Shown here piece after piece: positions 1 to 7,431 of a stretch of DNA of 31,957 nucleotides (its first letter is position 1; every line of letters starts with the position of its first letter). The position numbers and the translations under genes were made by a program. The stretch is from PFJX01 sp037442845. Its GTDB lineage: Bacteria; Pseudomonadota; Gammaproteobacteria; Burkholderiales; Thiobacillaceae. Below the pieces are notes generated by a model. It had not been told where the DNA came from and ran no database searches. It saw only the letters and a program-made list of their open reading frames with translations. The DNA lies in NCBI GenBank assembly GCA_037442845.1, contig JBBIPL010000015.1:1-31957 (forward strand), read 5' to 3'.

Positions 1-57
1 TTGCGCATCGAGCCGTACATGGAACGCCTCACGCCTCACGCCTCACGCCCAACATGA
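1..57 (+). CDS. 3' end of an unidentified upstream gene (partial)
   Basis: Reading frame 1 is open from the first base and ends in TGA at 55-57. That stop overlaps the ATG of the next gene as ATGA, an arrangement typical of translationally coupled neighbours. Only 18 codons are visible, reading approximately LRIEPYMERL then TPHASRPT. The last residues come from a tandem heptamer repeat. Too little is present to name the product. The claim that this is a real gene end rests on the overlap and the open frame only. Confidence 0.4.
   Translation: MRIEPYMERLTPHASRPT
26..46. repeat. Tandem heptamer GCCTCAC x3
   Basis: Three exact head-to-tail copies of GCCTCAC lie at 26-32, 33-39 and 40-46, just before the ATG of the dioxygenase gene. 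They fall inside the last codons of the upstream frame. A slippage-prone array whose unit is not a multiple of three could alter that C-terminus and the stop/start overlap. There is no evidence for a regulatory role. Confidence 0.7.
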
Positions 58-983
58 TCCCCGCCGACTCCCCCTTCCACCCCGACAACGAAGCCGGCTA
101 TCAGGCCTGGCGCGCGGCCAAGCTGGCCGGCTATCCCAACCGCGGCGAGGAACTCATCATCCCGGTGAAGGACCCGAGAAATCTCTCCGAGCAGGAGTAC
201 CAGGCGATCTGGCGCCTCATCGCCAAGACCAACATGGCCATCTACGCCACCGACCTGGGGGAAACCGAGGACAAGGAAGGTCCCCGCCTGCTTTCCGCCC
301 AGTTCGGCCTCAGCCATCTGGACGCCAACTGGCTCGCCGACGAGGACGGCATCTCCAGCCTGACCCCCCGGGACGAGGACACCAGCGACCCCACCGACCG
401 CGCGCCGGGCACCGATCCGGGCAAGCGCGGCGACTACATCCCCTACACCCACCATCGCATCCGCTGGCACACCGATGGCTACTACAACCCGCCGGAGCGG
501 CGCATCTGGGCCATGACCCTGCACTGCGTGCGGCAGGCGGACGCCGGCGGCGAGAACGATCTGATGGACCACGAGCTGGCCTACCTGGCCCTGCGCGACG
601 CCAACCCGGACCACATCCGCGCGCTCATGGCGGAAGACGCCATGACCATCCCGGCGCGGGTGGACGAGATGGGGGTGGCCCGCGGCGACGAAGTCGGGCC
701 CGCCTTCTGCGTCGACCAGGGCTTGCTGCACCTGCGCTACACGGCGCGCACCAAGAGCATCGCCTGGAAGCAGGATGCCGCCACCCAGGCGGCCCTGCAT
801 GCACTGGAGGAACTGCTGGCCAGCCGCCCGTTCGGCGCCTTCACCCTGAAGCTGCAACCTGGCATGGGCCTGATCTGCAACAACGTGTTGCACACCCGTT
901 CAGGCTTCACCGACCGGCCGGAACACCGCCGCCTGCTCTACCGCGCCCGCTATCACGACCATCTGAGGAATCTCCGGGCCTAG
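54..983 (+). CDS. TauD/TfdA-family Fe(II)/2-oxoglutarate-dependent dioxygenase
   Basis: This is a 309-residue protein of the taurine dioxygenase superfamily. Such enzymes oxidise a small substrate using O2 and 2-oxoglutarate at a mononuclear iron. The iron-binding triad is visible as H139-x-D141 in RWHTDGYY and H280 in NNVLHTRSGF. Arginines in the following RRLLYRARY segment would bind 2-oxoglutarate. There is no signal peptide or membrane segment, so it is probably cytoplasmic. Its ATG overlaps the stop of an unidentified upstream gene, suggesting co-transcription. Its TAG abuts the stop of the convergent response-regulator gene with no bases between. The substrate cannot be told from sequence: members act on taurine, sulfonates, gamma-butyrobetaine and other compounds. 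Family confidence is high and specific function is unknown. Confidence 0.85.
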   Translation: MIPADSPFHPDNEAGYQAWRAAKLAGYPNRGEELIIPVKDPRNLSEQEYQAIWRLIAKTNMAIYATDLGETEDKEGPRLLSAQFGLSHLDANWLADEDGISSLTPRDEDTSDPTDRAPGTDPGKRGDYIPYTHHRIRWHTDGYYNPPERRIWAMTLHCVRQADAGGENDLMDHELAYLALRDANPDHIRALMAEDAMTIPARVDEMGVARGDEVGPAFCVDQGLLHLRYTARTKSIAWKQDAATQAALHALEELLASRPFGAFTLKLQPGMGLICNNVLHTRSGFTDRPEHRRLLYRARYHDHLRNLRA

Positions 984-1646
984 CTAGCCCCTGCCGGCGC
1001 CGCCCGGTCCCAGCTTGTGCTCCACCGCGAACACCGCCGCCTCCACGCGCGAGGACAGATTCAGCTTGGCGAGGATGTGGCGCACATGCAGCTTCACGGT
1101 GTCGTAGCTGATGTCCAGTTGCCGGGCGATGGCCTTGTTGCTCTCGCCCTTGGCCAGGTGGGAGAGGATTTCCCTCTCGCGCTGCGTCAGCGATTCCAGC
1201 AGCGAGGCGGCGCTGTTGCCCTTGTGGTCGAGCATGCGCACCAGCTTCGCGGTCATGCCCGGCGCCACCACGGTCTCGCCGCGGGCGGCGCGGATGACGG
1301 CCTCCACCACCTCGTCCGGCTCCATGCTCTTCAGCAGGTAACCCTTGGCGCCGTTGCGCAGGGCGCGCGCCATGTCCTCCTCCGCCTCGCTGACGGTAAG
1401 GATGAGCACCGGCAGATCATGGCCCTCGGCGCGCAGGGCCTGCATCACCTGGATGCCGTCGGTGCCGCCGATGTTGAGATCGAGGATCAGCACGTCGGGC
1501 CTCTTCTCCCGCAGCAGATCGGAGACTTCGGCCGGGTTGCCGGTGATGGCGGAGACGTTGACGGCGCCCTGGCTTTCCAGGAGTTCGGCCAGGCCCTTGC
1601 GGAACAGGGTGTGGTCGTCCACCAGGACGATGCTCAATCGGCTCAA
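984..1646 (-). CDS. NarL/FixJ-family response regulator
   Basis: This is a 220-residue two-component regulator. An N-terminal receiver domain carries the acidic pair D10-D11 and the predicted phospho-acceptor D56 in LILDLNIGG. The C-terminal LuxR-type helix-turn-helix spans roughly residues 150-210, with the family signature LTQREREILSHLAKG and a recognition helix around ISYDTVKLHVRHIL. Phosphorylation should switch DNA binding. It overlaps its cognate kinase by 4 bp (ATGA) and is surely co-transcribed with it. The pair resembles NarXL/NreBC, which control anaerobic respiration, but no nitrate reductase genes are in the window, so the regulon is not established and no gene symbol is given. 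Confidence 0.92.
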   Translation of the reverse strand: MSRLSIVLVDDHTLFRKGLAELLESQGAVNVSAITGNPAEVSDLLREKRPDVLILDLNIGGTDGIQVMQALRAEGHDLPVLILTVSEAEEDMARALRNGAKGYLLKSMEPDEVVEAVIRAARGETVVAPGMTAKLVRMLDHKGNSAASLLESLTQREREILSHLAKGESNKAIARQLDISYDTVKLHVRHILAKLNLSSRVEAAVFAVEHKLGPGGAGRG

Positions 1647-2881
1647 GATTTCTCCTCGATGCCCTGGCGGGCGGGGAAGCTGAGACGGACGATGGTGCCG
1701 CCGGCCGGCCGGCTTTCGATGGTGAGGCGCCCGCCCAGCTTGGCGGCGCGTTCGCGCATGATGGTGAGACCGAAGCTCTTGCCCATGTCGGTGGAGGCGT
1801 GGGAAGCCAGACCCACGCCATCATCCGCCACGTTCACCACGTACTGCTTTTCGTGCAGGTCCAGGGTCACCACCACGTGGCGGGCGCGCGAGTGCTTGCA
1901 GATGTTGTAGAGCGCTTCCTGGATGATGTGGAAGACCTGGATTTCCTCCTCGGGGGTCAGCACCACGTCCTGCGCGACGTTGAGGAAGTCGACGTCGGCG
2001 TTGGCCTTCTTGCTGAAGCTCTCCGCCATCTCCTGCAGGGCCGGCACCAGACCGCGCGGATCGATGCGGTCGCGGAACTGGGTGATGAGGTTGCGCAGTT
2101 CCGAGTAAGCCATGTCCACCGCCTCCTCGACATCGCCCAGGTAGCGGTTGGCGCGATCCTGGTCGCCGTCGGCGAGGGCCTCGTTGAGCACCGACAGACG
2201 CATCTTCGCGTAGGCCAGGGTCTGCGCCAGGGAATCGTGAATCTGGTTGGCCAGCATGGTGCGCTCGTTCATCAGCGAGATGCGCATGTTCTCCCGCGTC
2301 AGGCGGGCGTTCTCCAGGGCCATGCCGAGGTGTTCGCTGATCGAGTTGAAGAGGGTGCGGATGTCGCGCGGCAGGGGCTCGGGGTTATCCAGGAAGATGT
2401 TGTACACCCCCATCACCTTGCCCTTGTAGCGCAGGGGCACGGCATACACCGTGCTGCAATGCTGGGCGAAATAGATGTGGCGCACCTGCTTCTGGCACAC
2501 CTCCATGACGCTTTCGCTTTGCGAGGACTGGGTGAGCGTGGCCTTGCCGCAGATGCCGCATTCCAGCGGCACGTAGCGCTCCTTTTCCACCAGCGCGGGG
2601 GAAAGCCCGATGGAGCCCACCATGCGCAGGTGGGCGCCGTCGGCGGTGAGGACGCGCACCGCGCCGGCCTTGGCCCTGGAAATGCGCACCATGATTTCCA
2701 GGAAGCGCATGAGCATCTGTTCGGTGTCGGCTTCCGCGCTCATGCTGCTGGCGATTTCCGCCAGCACCTCGATGACCGGCAGGCGATCGCCGGCCTCCCC
2801 GCCGGCTCCGGGCGCTTCGCCGGGCTCCGGGGAGGTTCTCGCCATGCCTATGGCGTCGGGGGGAATGCGGTAGGTTTCCAC
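1643..2881 (-). CDS. Soluble GAF-domain histidine kinase, NarX/NreB-like
   Basis: This is a 412-residue kinase with no membrane segment, so it should sense a cytoplasmic or diffusible signal. A GAF domain covers roughly residues 50-190. It is followed by a HisKA_3 dimerisation domain with the phospho-acceptor H215 in QIHDSLAQ, then an ATPase domain with the N-box QEALYNICKHSRA and the G-box DDGVGL. The GAF domain holds four cysteines (C108, C111, C129, C142) in a CxxC...C...HC arrangement that could bind a metal or cofactor, which is inference. Its stop overlaps the start of the NarL-like regulator, which should be its partner. The linker at residues 20-30 is Gly/Ala/Glu-rich and its DNA contains inverted repeats. 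Confidence 0.9.
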   Translation of the reverse strand: METYRIPPDAIGMARTSPEPGEAPGAGGEAGDRLPVIEVLAEIASSMSAEADTEQMLMRFLEIMVRISRAKAGAVRVLTADGAHLRMVGSIGLSPALVEKERYVPLECGICGKATLTQSSQSESVMEVCQKQVRHIYFAQHCSTVYAVPLRYKGKVMGVYNIFLDNPEPLPRDIRTLFNSISEHLGMALENARLTRENMRISLMNERTMLANQIHDSLAQTLAYAKMRLSVLNEALADGDQDRANRYLGDVEEAVDMAYSELRNLITQFRDRIDPRGLVPALQEMAESFSKKANADVDFLNVAQDVVLTPEEEIQVFHIIQEALYNICKHSRARHVVVTLDLHEKQYVVNVADDGVGLASHASTDMGKSFGLTIMRERAAKLGGRLTIESRPAGGTIVRLSFPARQGIEEKS

Positions 2882-2955
2882 GCTTACGGATCGTCAGGCG
2901 GAACCCGCATGGTAACGGAGCCGCGCGCGGACACGCATCCCCGCATGAAAACGCT

Positions 2956-4242
2956 TCACAAGTTCTGCGCGGCCCTGTTGCGGGCGAGGGGAGGATTCTT
3001 CTCGAAGTAACGCTTGATGCCGTCGACGATGGCGCGCGCCATCTTGTCCTGGTAGGCCTCGTCGTTGAGGCGCTTCTCCTCCTCCGGGTTGGAGATGAAG
3101 GCGGTCTCCACCAGGATGGAGGGAATGTCCGGCGCCTTCAGCACGGCGAAGCCGGCCTGCTCCACCTGCGGCTTGTGCAGCCGGTTGATGCCGCCCAATT
3201 CCTCCAGCACCGCCTTGCCCACGCGCAGGCTGTCGGCGATCTGCGCGGTCTGCGAGAGATCGATGAGGGTCTGCTTCAGGTAGACGTCTTTCACCGCGAT
3301 GTTGACGCCGCCGATCAGATCGGCATCGTTCTCCCGCTGCGCCAGCCAGCGCGCCGCGGCGGAGGTGGCGCCCTTCTCCGACAGCGCGAACACCGAGGAG
3401 CCGCGCGCGTGCGGCTTGATGAAGGCGTCGGCGTGCACCGACACGAACAGGTCGGCCTGCACCTTGCGCGCCCGGTTGACGCGCTCGTGCAGGGGCAGGA
3501 AATAGTCGCCGTCGCGGGTCAGATAGGCGCGCATGTTCTCGGTCTTGTCGATCATGCCCTTCAGACGGCGGGCGATGGACAGGGTGATGTCCTTCTCGCG
3601 CGTGCCGTTCGCGCCGATGGCGCCCGGATCCTCGCCGCCATGGCCGGGATCGATGGCGATGGTGATGAGCCGCACGTAGTCCGGCTGGGCGGCCCTGGCG
3701 GCGGTGTTGCCGCGCGCATCCCGGGCGGCGCCCGCGGCCTGCGCCGGCTTGTCAGCGGAAGTCCCCGCGTCGGCCTTGCGTTCGGCCCGGCCGATGGCGT
3801 TCTCCACCAGGCTTTCCAGGGTTGCGGCGGAGGCGGGATACAGGTCGATCACCAGCCTGTGGCCGTAATCGCCCGTGGGTTTGAGTGTGAACACCTGCGG
3901 CCGCGCCTCGGTCTTCAGCTCCACCACCAGGCGCGTCACGCCCGGCCGGTTGAGGGCCACGCGGATGCCAGCGATATAGGCGTCCTGCGCCACCACCTTC
4001 GAGCTGATGTCGGTGAGGGCGGCTTCCGGATTGACCCCCTCCAGGTCGATGACCAGCCTGTTGGGATTGGCCAGACTGAAATGCTTGAAAGCGATGGCCG
4101 CGTCCGCCTCCACGGTGATGCGGCTGTACTCCGGCGAAGGCCACAGACGCGTGGCCTTGACGCTGGCGGCCTGGACCACCCCGGCGCACAGCAGGAGCAG
4201 GCCGAGGATCAGGCCGGCGAAGCGTTCAGCCGAGCGATGCAT
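2956..4242 (-). CDS. amiC: N-acetylmuramoyl-L-alanine amidase AmiC-type (AMIN + Amidase_3)
   Basis: This periplasmic zinc amidase removes stem peptides from septal peptidoglycan during daughter-cell separation. From the chosen ATG at 4242 the protein is 428 residues. A Sec-type signal peptide is cut after VVQA. The AMIN targeting domain follows, then the catalytic domain with zinc ligands in IDPGHGGEDPGA, the Glu of TREKDIT, the His of SVHADAF, and the catalytic Glu in ILVETAFISNPEEE. An upstream ATG at 4419 would add 59 residues lying inside tsaE and destroy the signal peptide, so it was rejected. The start overlaps the tsaE 3' end by 34 bp. The tsaE-amiC order is common in proteobacteria. 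Unlike E. coli AmiC there is no twin-arginine motif. Confidence 0.93.
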   Translation of the reverse strand: MHRSAERFAGLILGLLLLCAGVVQAASVKATRLWPSPEYSRITVEADAAIAFKHFSLANPNRLVIDLEGVNPEAALTDISSKVVAQDAYIAGIRVALNRPGVTRLVVELKTEARPQVFTLKPTGDYGHRLVIDLYPASAATLESLVENAIGRAERKADAGTSADKPAQAAGAARDARGNTAARAAQPDYVRLITIAIDPGHGGEDPGAIGANGTREKDITLSIARRLKGMIDKTENMRAYLTRDGDYFLPLHERVNRARKVQADLFVSVHADAFIKPHARGSSVFALSEKGATSAAARWLAQRENDADLIGGVNIAVKDVYLKQTLIDLSQTAQIADSLRVGKAVLEELGGINRLHKPQVEQAGFAVLKAPDIPSILVETAFISNPEEEKRLNDEAYQDKMARAIVDGIKRYFEKNPPLARNRAAQNL

Positions 4243-4688
4243 GCCGCGCCGGCCTCCGTGTACCCCTCGATGCGCACCGAGCGACCATCCGTTCCCCCGC
4301 AAAAGTCCAGAACAAGCACCACATCCGGCGCGGGCAACAGGCCACCGCCTTTGTCCGGCCATTCCACCAGGCAGACACTGCCAGGATTGAAGTATTCGCG
4401 GAAGCCCGCGTCTTCCCATTCATCCGGGTCTGCAAAGCGATACAAATCAAAGTGATAGAGATTAAACCTCGGAAAATCATAAAGTTCAACCAGAGTATAG
4501 GTCGGGCTCTTGACGCGTCCAGAAAAACCCAGTTCCCGCAACAGGCCGCGCGTCAGCGTGGTCTTGCCCGCCCCCAGGTCGCCGCGCAGCCAGATCGCCA
4601 GGCCGGGCGCCAGGGCACGCGCCAGGCGGGCGCCCAAGGCCAGGGTGGCGGCTTCGTCGGGCAGATCCAGGCGGAAGGCGGCGCTCAC
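4209..4688 (-). CDS. tsaE: tRNA threonylcarbamoyladenosine biosynthesis ATPase TsaE
   Basis: TsaE is the ATPase that works with TsaB, TsaC and TsaD to make t6A37 on ANN-decoding tRNAs. The 159-residue protein has the Walker A motif GDLGAGKTT near the N-terminus, the family segment VKSPTYTLVELY, the motif YHFDLYR and LVEWPDKG, all characteristic of TsaE. The start is a GTG at 4688. It diverges from queG across only 14 bp and overlaps the amiC start downstream. The promoter must therefore lie at least partly inside the queG 5' end. The GC content of roughly 4440-4500 is visibly lower than the surroundings, which may only reflect the Phe/Tyr/Asp-rich stretch encoded there. Confidence 0.95.
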   Translation of the reverse strand: MSAAFRLDLPDEAATLALGARLARALAPGLAIWLRGDLGAGKTTLTRGLLRELGFSGRVKSPTYTLVELYDFPRFNLYHFDLYRFADPDEWEDAGFREYFNPGSVCLVEWPDKGGGLLPAPDVVLVLDFCGGTDGRSVRIEGYTEAGAACIARLNASPA

Positions 4689-4702
4689 GCTATCATCCAG
4701 CG

Positions 4703-5770
4703 ATGTCGCAAAAGCCCGGCCCCGCCGAACTGGAAGCCCTGAAACCCGCCATCCGCGCCTGGGGACGCGAACTCGGCTTCGCGGCGGTGGGCTTCGCTTC
4801 CATCGACCTGGGAGAAGCGGAAACGGAGTTCATGGGCTGGCTGGCGGCGGGCTATCACGGCGAGATGGATTATATGGCCCGCCACGGTCTGGCCCGAGCC
4901 CGGCCGGCGGAACTAATACCCGGCACCCTGAGCGTCATCAGCGCCCGCCTGGACTACCTGCCCGAGGCCGCCGACGCCCACGCCAATCTGGCGGACCGGG
5001 AACGAGCTTACGTCTCCCGCTACGCGCTGGGCCGCGACTACCACAAGCTGGTGCGCGGCCGGCTGCAACAGTTGGCCGGACGCATGGCCGAGGCCATCGG
5101 CCCCTTCGCCCACCGCCCCTTCGCCGACAGCGCGCCGGTCATGGAAGTGGCGCTGGCCGCGAATGCGGGCCTGGGCTGGAAGGGCAAGCACACCCTGCTG
5201 CTGACCCGGCAAGGCTCCTGGTTCTTCCTGGGCGAGCTCTACGCCGACCTGCCCTTCCCGCCCGATCCTCCCGAGAGCGGCCACTGCGGCAGTTGCCAGG
5301 CTTGCATCGACATCTGCCCCACCCGCGCCATCCTGGCCCCTTATCGGCTGGACGCCCGCCGCTGCATCTCCTATCTCACCATCGAACACCAGGGTGCGAT
5401 TCCGCCGGAGTTGCGGCCTCTCCTGGGCAACCGCGTCTACGGCTGCGACGACTGCCAACTGGCCTGCCCCTGGAACCGCTTCGCCCGCCCCAGCGGACTG
5501 CCCGATTTCCAGCCCCGCAACGGCCTCGACAGCGTCAGCCTGGTGCAACTGTTCGCCTGGAGCGAGGCGGAATTCCTGGCCCGCTTCGCAGGCTCGGCCA
5601 TCCGCCGCATCGGTCATGCGCGCTGGCTGCGCAACCTGGCCGTGGCGCTGGGCAACGCGCCGCCCGCCGCTGCCGTGGTGCGCGCCCTGGAAGCCCGCGC
5701 CGACCATCCCTCGGCCCTGGTGCGCGAGCATTTACAATGGGCGCTTTCCCGACAACACGGCCAAGCATGA
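4703..5770 (+). CDS. queG: Epoxyqueuosine reductase QueG
   Basis: QueG carries out the last step of queuosine synthesis, reducing epoxyqueuosine in tRNA to queuosine with cobalamin and two [4Fe-4S] clusters. The 355-residue length is normal for the family. Ferredoxin-type cysteine motifs are present as C195-xx-C198-xx-C201-xxx-C205 in CGSCQACIDICP, with C221 and the second group C248-xx-C251-xxx-C255 in CDDCQLACPWN. The N-terminal DUF1730 region contains YHGEMDYMARH. A C-terminal HEAT-like helical segment follows. The ATG at 4703 has a TATCAT hexamer only 7 bp upstream, so the leader may be very short. Its stop overlaps the murI start (ATGA), indicating translational coupling. Confidence 0.96.
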   Translation: MSQKPGPAELEALKPAIRAWGRELGFAAVGFASIDLGEAETEFMGWLAAGYHGEMDYMARHGLARARPAELIPGTLSVISARLDYLPEAADAHANLADRERAYVSRYALGRDYHKLVRGRLQQLAGRMAEAIGPFAHRPFADSAPVMEVALAANAGLGWKGKHTLLLTRQGSWFFLGELYADLPFPPDPPESGHCGSCQACIDICPTRAILAPYRLDARRCISYLTIEHQGAIPPELRPLLGNRVYGCDDCQLACPWNRFARPSGLPDFQPRNGLDSVSLVQLFAWSEAEFLARFAGSAIRRIGHARWLRNLAVALGNAPPAAAVVRALEARADHPSALVREHLQWALSRQHGQA

Positions 5771-6579
5771 GCGCGCATCTCGACCCCCGCAGCCCCATCG
5801 GCGTGTTCGACTCCGGCGTCGGCGGCCTCACCGTGGTGCGCGCCCTCATGGAGCGGCTGCCCTTCGAATCCATCCATTATTTCGGCGATACCGCGCGCGT
5901 GCCCTACGGCGTCAAGTCGGTGCAGACCATCGCCCACTACACCACGCAGATCGCCGAATTCCTGCTGGAAAAGCGGGTCAAGCTGCTCATCATCGCTTGC
6001 AACACCATGGCCGCCGTGGCCGCGCAAGGGGTGCGCGACCTCTCGCCGACGCCGGTACTGGACGTCATCGATGCCGGCGCGGTAGCGGCCCTGGCCGCCA
6101 GCCGGAGCAAGCGCATCGGCGTCATCGGCACCCCCACCACCATCAACAGCAACGCCTATGCCCGCGCCATCCACGGCATCGACCCGGAAGCGCGCCTCAC
6201 CTCGCAGGCCTGCGCCCTGTTCGTGCCGCTGGTGGAGGAAGGCTGGCTGGACCACCCGGTCACCCGCCTCACCGCCCAGGAATACCTGAAGCCGGTGCTG
6301 GCCGAGAACGTCGACAGCCTGGTGCTGGGCTGCACCCACTACCCCCTGCTCAAGCCCCTGCTGCGCGATGTGGTCGGCCCCGATGTGGCCCTGGTCGACT
6401 CCGCCGAGGCCATGGCGGAACAGACCGCCGCCCTGCTCGCCGGGCGCGACCTGAGCAATCCCGAGCGCACACCTCCCGAATACCGCTTCTGGGTCACCGA
6501 CGTACCCCTGCGCTTCCAGACCATCGGCGAGCGCTTTCTCGGCCGAGGGCTGAACAACGTACACGTGGTGCAGTGGTAA
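5767..6579 (+). CDS. murI: Glutamate racemase MurI
   Basis: MurI converts L-glutamate to D-glutamate for peptidoglycan. From the ATG that overlaps the queG stop the protein is 270 residues, as expected. The N-terminal signature IGVFDSGVGGLTV is present. The two catalytic cysteines are C78 in IACNTMAAVA and C189 in LGCTHYPLL. A slightly earlier in-frame ATG at 5737 would add 10 residues inside queG. The ATGA overlap is preferred because it fits coupled translation and the domain begins immediately afterwards. No strong Shine-Dalgarno is seen, consistent with coupling to queG. No terminator hairpin was recognised directly after the stop. Confidence 0.96.
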   Translation: MSAHLDPRSPIGVFDSGVGGLTVVRALMERLPFESIHYFGDTARVPYGVKSVQTIAHYTTQIAEFLLEKRVKLLIIACNTMAAVAAQGVRDLSPTPVLDVIDAGAVAALAASRSKRIGVIGTPTTINSNAYARAIHGIDPEARLTSQACALFVPLVEEGWLDHPVTRLTAQEYLKPVLAENVDSLVLGCTHYPLLKPLLRDVVGPDVALVDSAEAMAEQTAALLAGRDLSNPERTPPEYRFWVTDVPLRFQTIGERFLGRGLNNVHVVQW

Positions 6580-6608
6580 GAGCCGCCGGGACTGGCGCCA
6601 AACCCGTC

Positions 6609-6649
6609 TTGACCTTCGTCATTACCCCATCAGCGCATTCTTATATACC
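6609..6649 (+). promoter_or_regulatory. FNR/Anr-like box and candidate -10 for the cytochrome c gene
   Basis: TTGAC-CTTC-GTCAT at 6609-6622 is close to the FNR/CRP-family consensus TTGAT-N4-ATCAA, with near dyad symmetry. A TATA-rich hexamer (TATATA/TATACC, 6642-6649) is centred about 30 bp downstream, roughly the class II FNR geometry of a box near -41.5. There is no recognisable TTGACA -35 at the proper distance, as expected for an activator-dependent promoter. The site and spacing are read from sequence; the regulator and oxygen control are inference. Confidence 0.45.
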
Positions 6650-6690
6650 CTAAGCCACCCGATTCACTCACCCGCAATGGAAGGAACACC

Positions 6691-6993
6691 ATGAAAACTC
6701 TGATCGCCCTCGCCCTTGCCGCCGCCCTCGGCATTTCCGGCACCGCCCTCGCCAGCGCTGAACTGGCCGCCAAGCACAAATGCAACACCTGCCACGCCAT
6801 GGACAAGAAGATGATGGGGCCGACCTGGAAGGGCATGGCCGCCAAGAACAAGGGCCAGAAGGATGCCGAGAAAGTGGTGGCCGAGGCCATCGTCAAGGGC
6901 AGCAAGAACAAGTACGGCAAGGTGCCGATGCCGCCGCAGCCGAAGGCCCAGGCCGACGCCGCCGCCCTGGCCAAGTGGATTCTGAGCCTCTGA
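6691..6993 (+). CDS. Small periplasmic class I cytochrome c (c551/c552 type)
   Basis: This is a 100-residue exported monohaem cytochrome. A Sec signal peptide covers about residues 1-22 and is cut after TALAS/ALA. The haem-attachment motif is C31-N-T-C34-H35. The sixth ligand is probably M80 in KVPMPP. The mature size of about 78 residues matches electron-shuttle cytochromes c551/c552 that donate to nitrite reductase or terminal oxidases. The RBS AAGGA lies 5 bp before the ATG. The gene is monocistronic, with an FNR-like site upstream and a strong terminator 20 bp downstream. Its higher Lys content is normal for the family. The redox partner is not identifiable here. Confidence 0.93.
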   Translation: MKTLIALALAAALGISGTALASAELAAKHKCNTCHAMDKKMMGPTWKGMAAKNKGQKDAEKVVAEAIVKGSKNKYGKVPMPPQPKAQADAAALAKWILSL

Positions 6994-7011
6994 CCGGAGT
7001 CCGGGCCGAAG

Positions 7012-7036
7012 ACGCGGGCGCTGCCCGCGTTTTTTT
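7012..7036 (+). terminator. Rho-independent terminator after cytochrome c
   Basis: A perfect 8-bp stem, ACGCGGGC (7012-7019) and GCCCGCGT (7023-7030), has a 3-nt loop and is followed by six further Ts. It lies 18 bp past the cytochrome stop and marks the end of that transcript, just before the mobile-element scar. Confidence 0.92.
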
Positions 7037-7086
7037 CGCCCGCGCTTGCCGCGTCGACATTCACACTATCGCCCGTAACCCGCCAT

Positions 7087-7108
7087 ACCCCCAACTACAC
7101 CCCCAACT
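7087..7108. repeat. Direct repeat ACCCCCAACT x2 (possible integrase arm sites)
   Basis: Exact copies of ACCCCCAACT lie at 7087-7096 and 7099-7108. Related CCCCCA/TGGGGG words cluster at 7951-8025 on the far side of the integrase stub and toxin-antitoxin pair. No other cluster like this was seen in the window. They are interpreted as the distal arm-type sites of a decayed tRNA-integrated element, which is inference. Confidence 0.5.
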
Positions 7109-7142
7109 GCGTCCTTACCCATTGAATATGCTCCGCCAGGTT

Positions 7143-7427
7143 TCACCCAAGCGCCCGCATCACTGACTGCGGATCGCGCTCGATCAGGTTGAGCAACACC
7201 AGGGCGGGGCCTTGGGGAGTGCGGTCCCCCCTTTCCCAATGGCGCAGCGTGGCCACCGAGAAGCCGAAGCGCGCGGCGAACTGCTGCTGGGTCAGGTCGA
7301 GGCGCTTGCGCAGGCCGGCCACGTCCACGGCGGACGGCTGGAACGTCCTAACGGCCACCTTGTCGCCCTTGGCGTGGGCCACGGCCTCGCTGAGACCCTG
7401 CTTGATGCTCTCGAATGCGCTTCCCAT
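7143..7427 (-). CDS. HTH (XRE-family) antitoxin of a RelE-type module
   Basis: This is a 94-residue DNA-binding protein of the HigA/NadS type. The C-terminal half holds a Cro/C1 helix-turn-helix, roughly residues 40-85, with LRKRLDLTQQQFAARFGFSV then TLRHWERG. The ATG at 7427 is chosen because it has a strong Shine-Dalgarno (GAGGTGA) and starts 4 bp after the toxin stop. An upstream in-frame start at 7463 would overlap the toxin. The N-terminal part is probably the toxin-binding region. Toxin-first order is usual for RelE/XRE pairs. It should neutralise the toxin and repress the shared promoter. It lies inside the tRNA-Ser island scar. Confidence 0.85.
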   Translation of the reverse strand: MGSAFESIKQGLSEAVAHAKGDKVAVRTFQPSAVDVAGLRKRLDLTQQQFAARFGFSVATLRHWERGDRTPQGPALVLLNLIERDPQSVMRALG

Positions 7428-7431
7428 CGTG

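Noticed and set aside
26..46. Heptamer repeats as a CRISPR or iteron array
   Set aside because: Only three 7-bp units without spacers. No array of 24-40-bp repeats with unique spacers exists anywhere in the window.
2800..2840. GC-rich inverted repeat (CCTCCCCG...CGGGGAGG) at the kinase N-terminus as a terminator
   Set aside because: It lies inside the coding region for the Gly/Ala/Glu linker and has no T tract on either strand.
7125..7145. CTCCGCCAGG near 7130 as the distal attachment site (copy of the tRNA-Ser 3' end)
   Set aside because: It resembles the tRNA end CTTCCGCC only over about 7 bases and lies on the opposite strand, whereas attL/attR should be direct repeats. No convincing second copy of the tRNA 3' end was found in the window.
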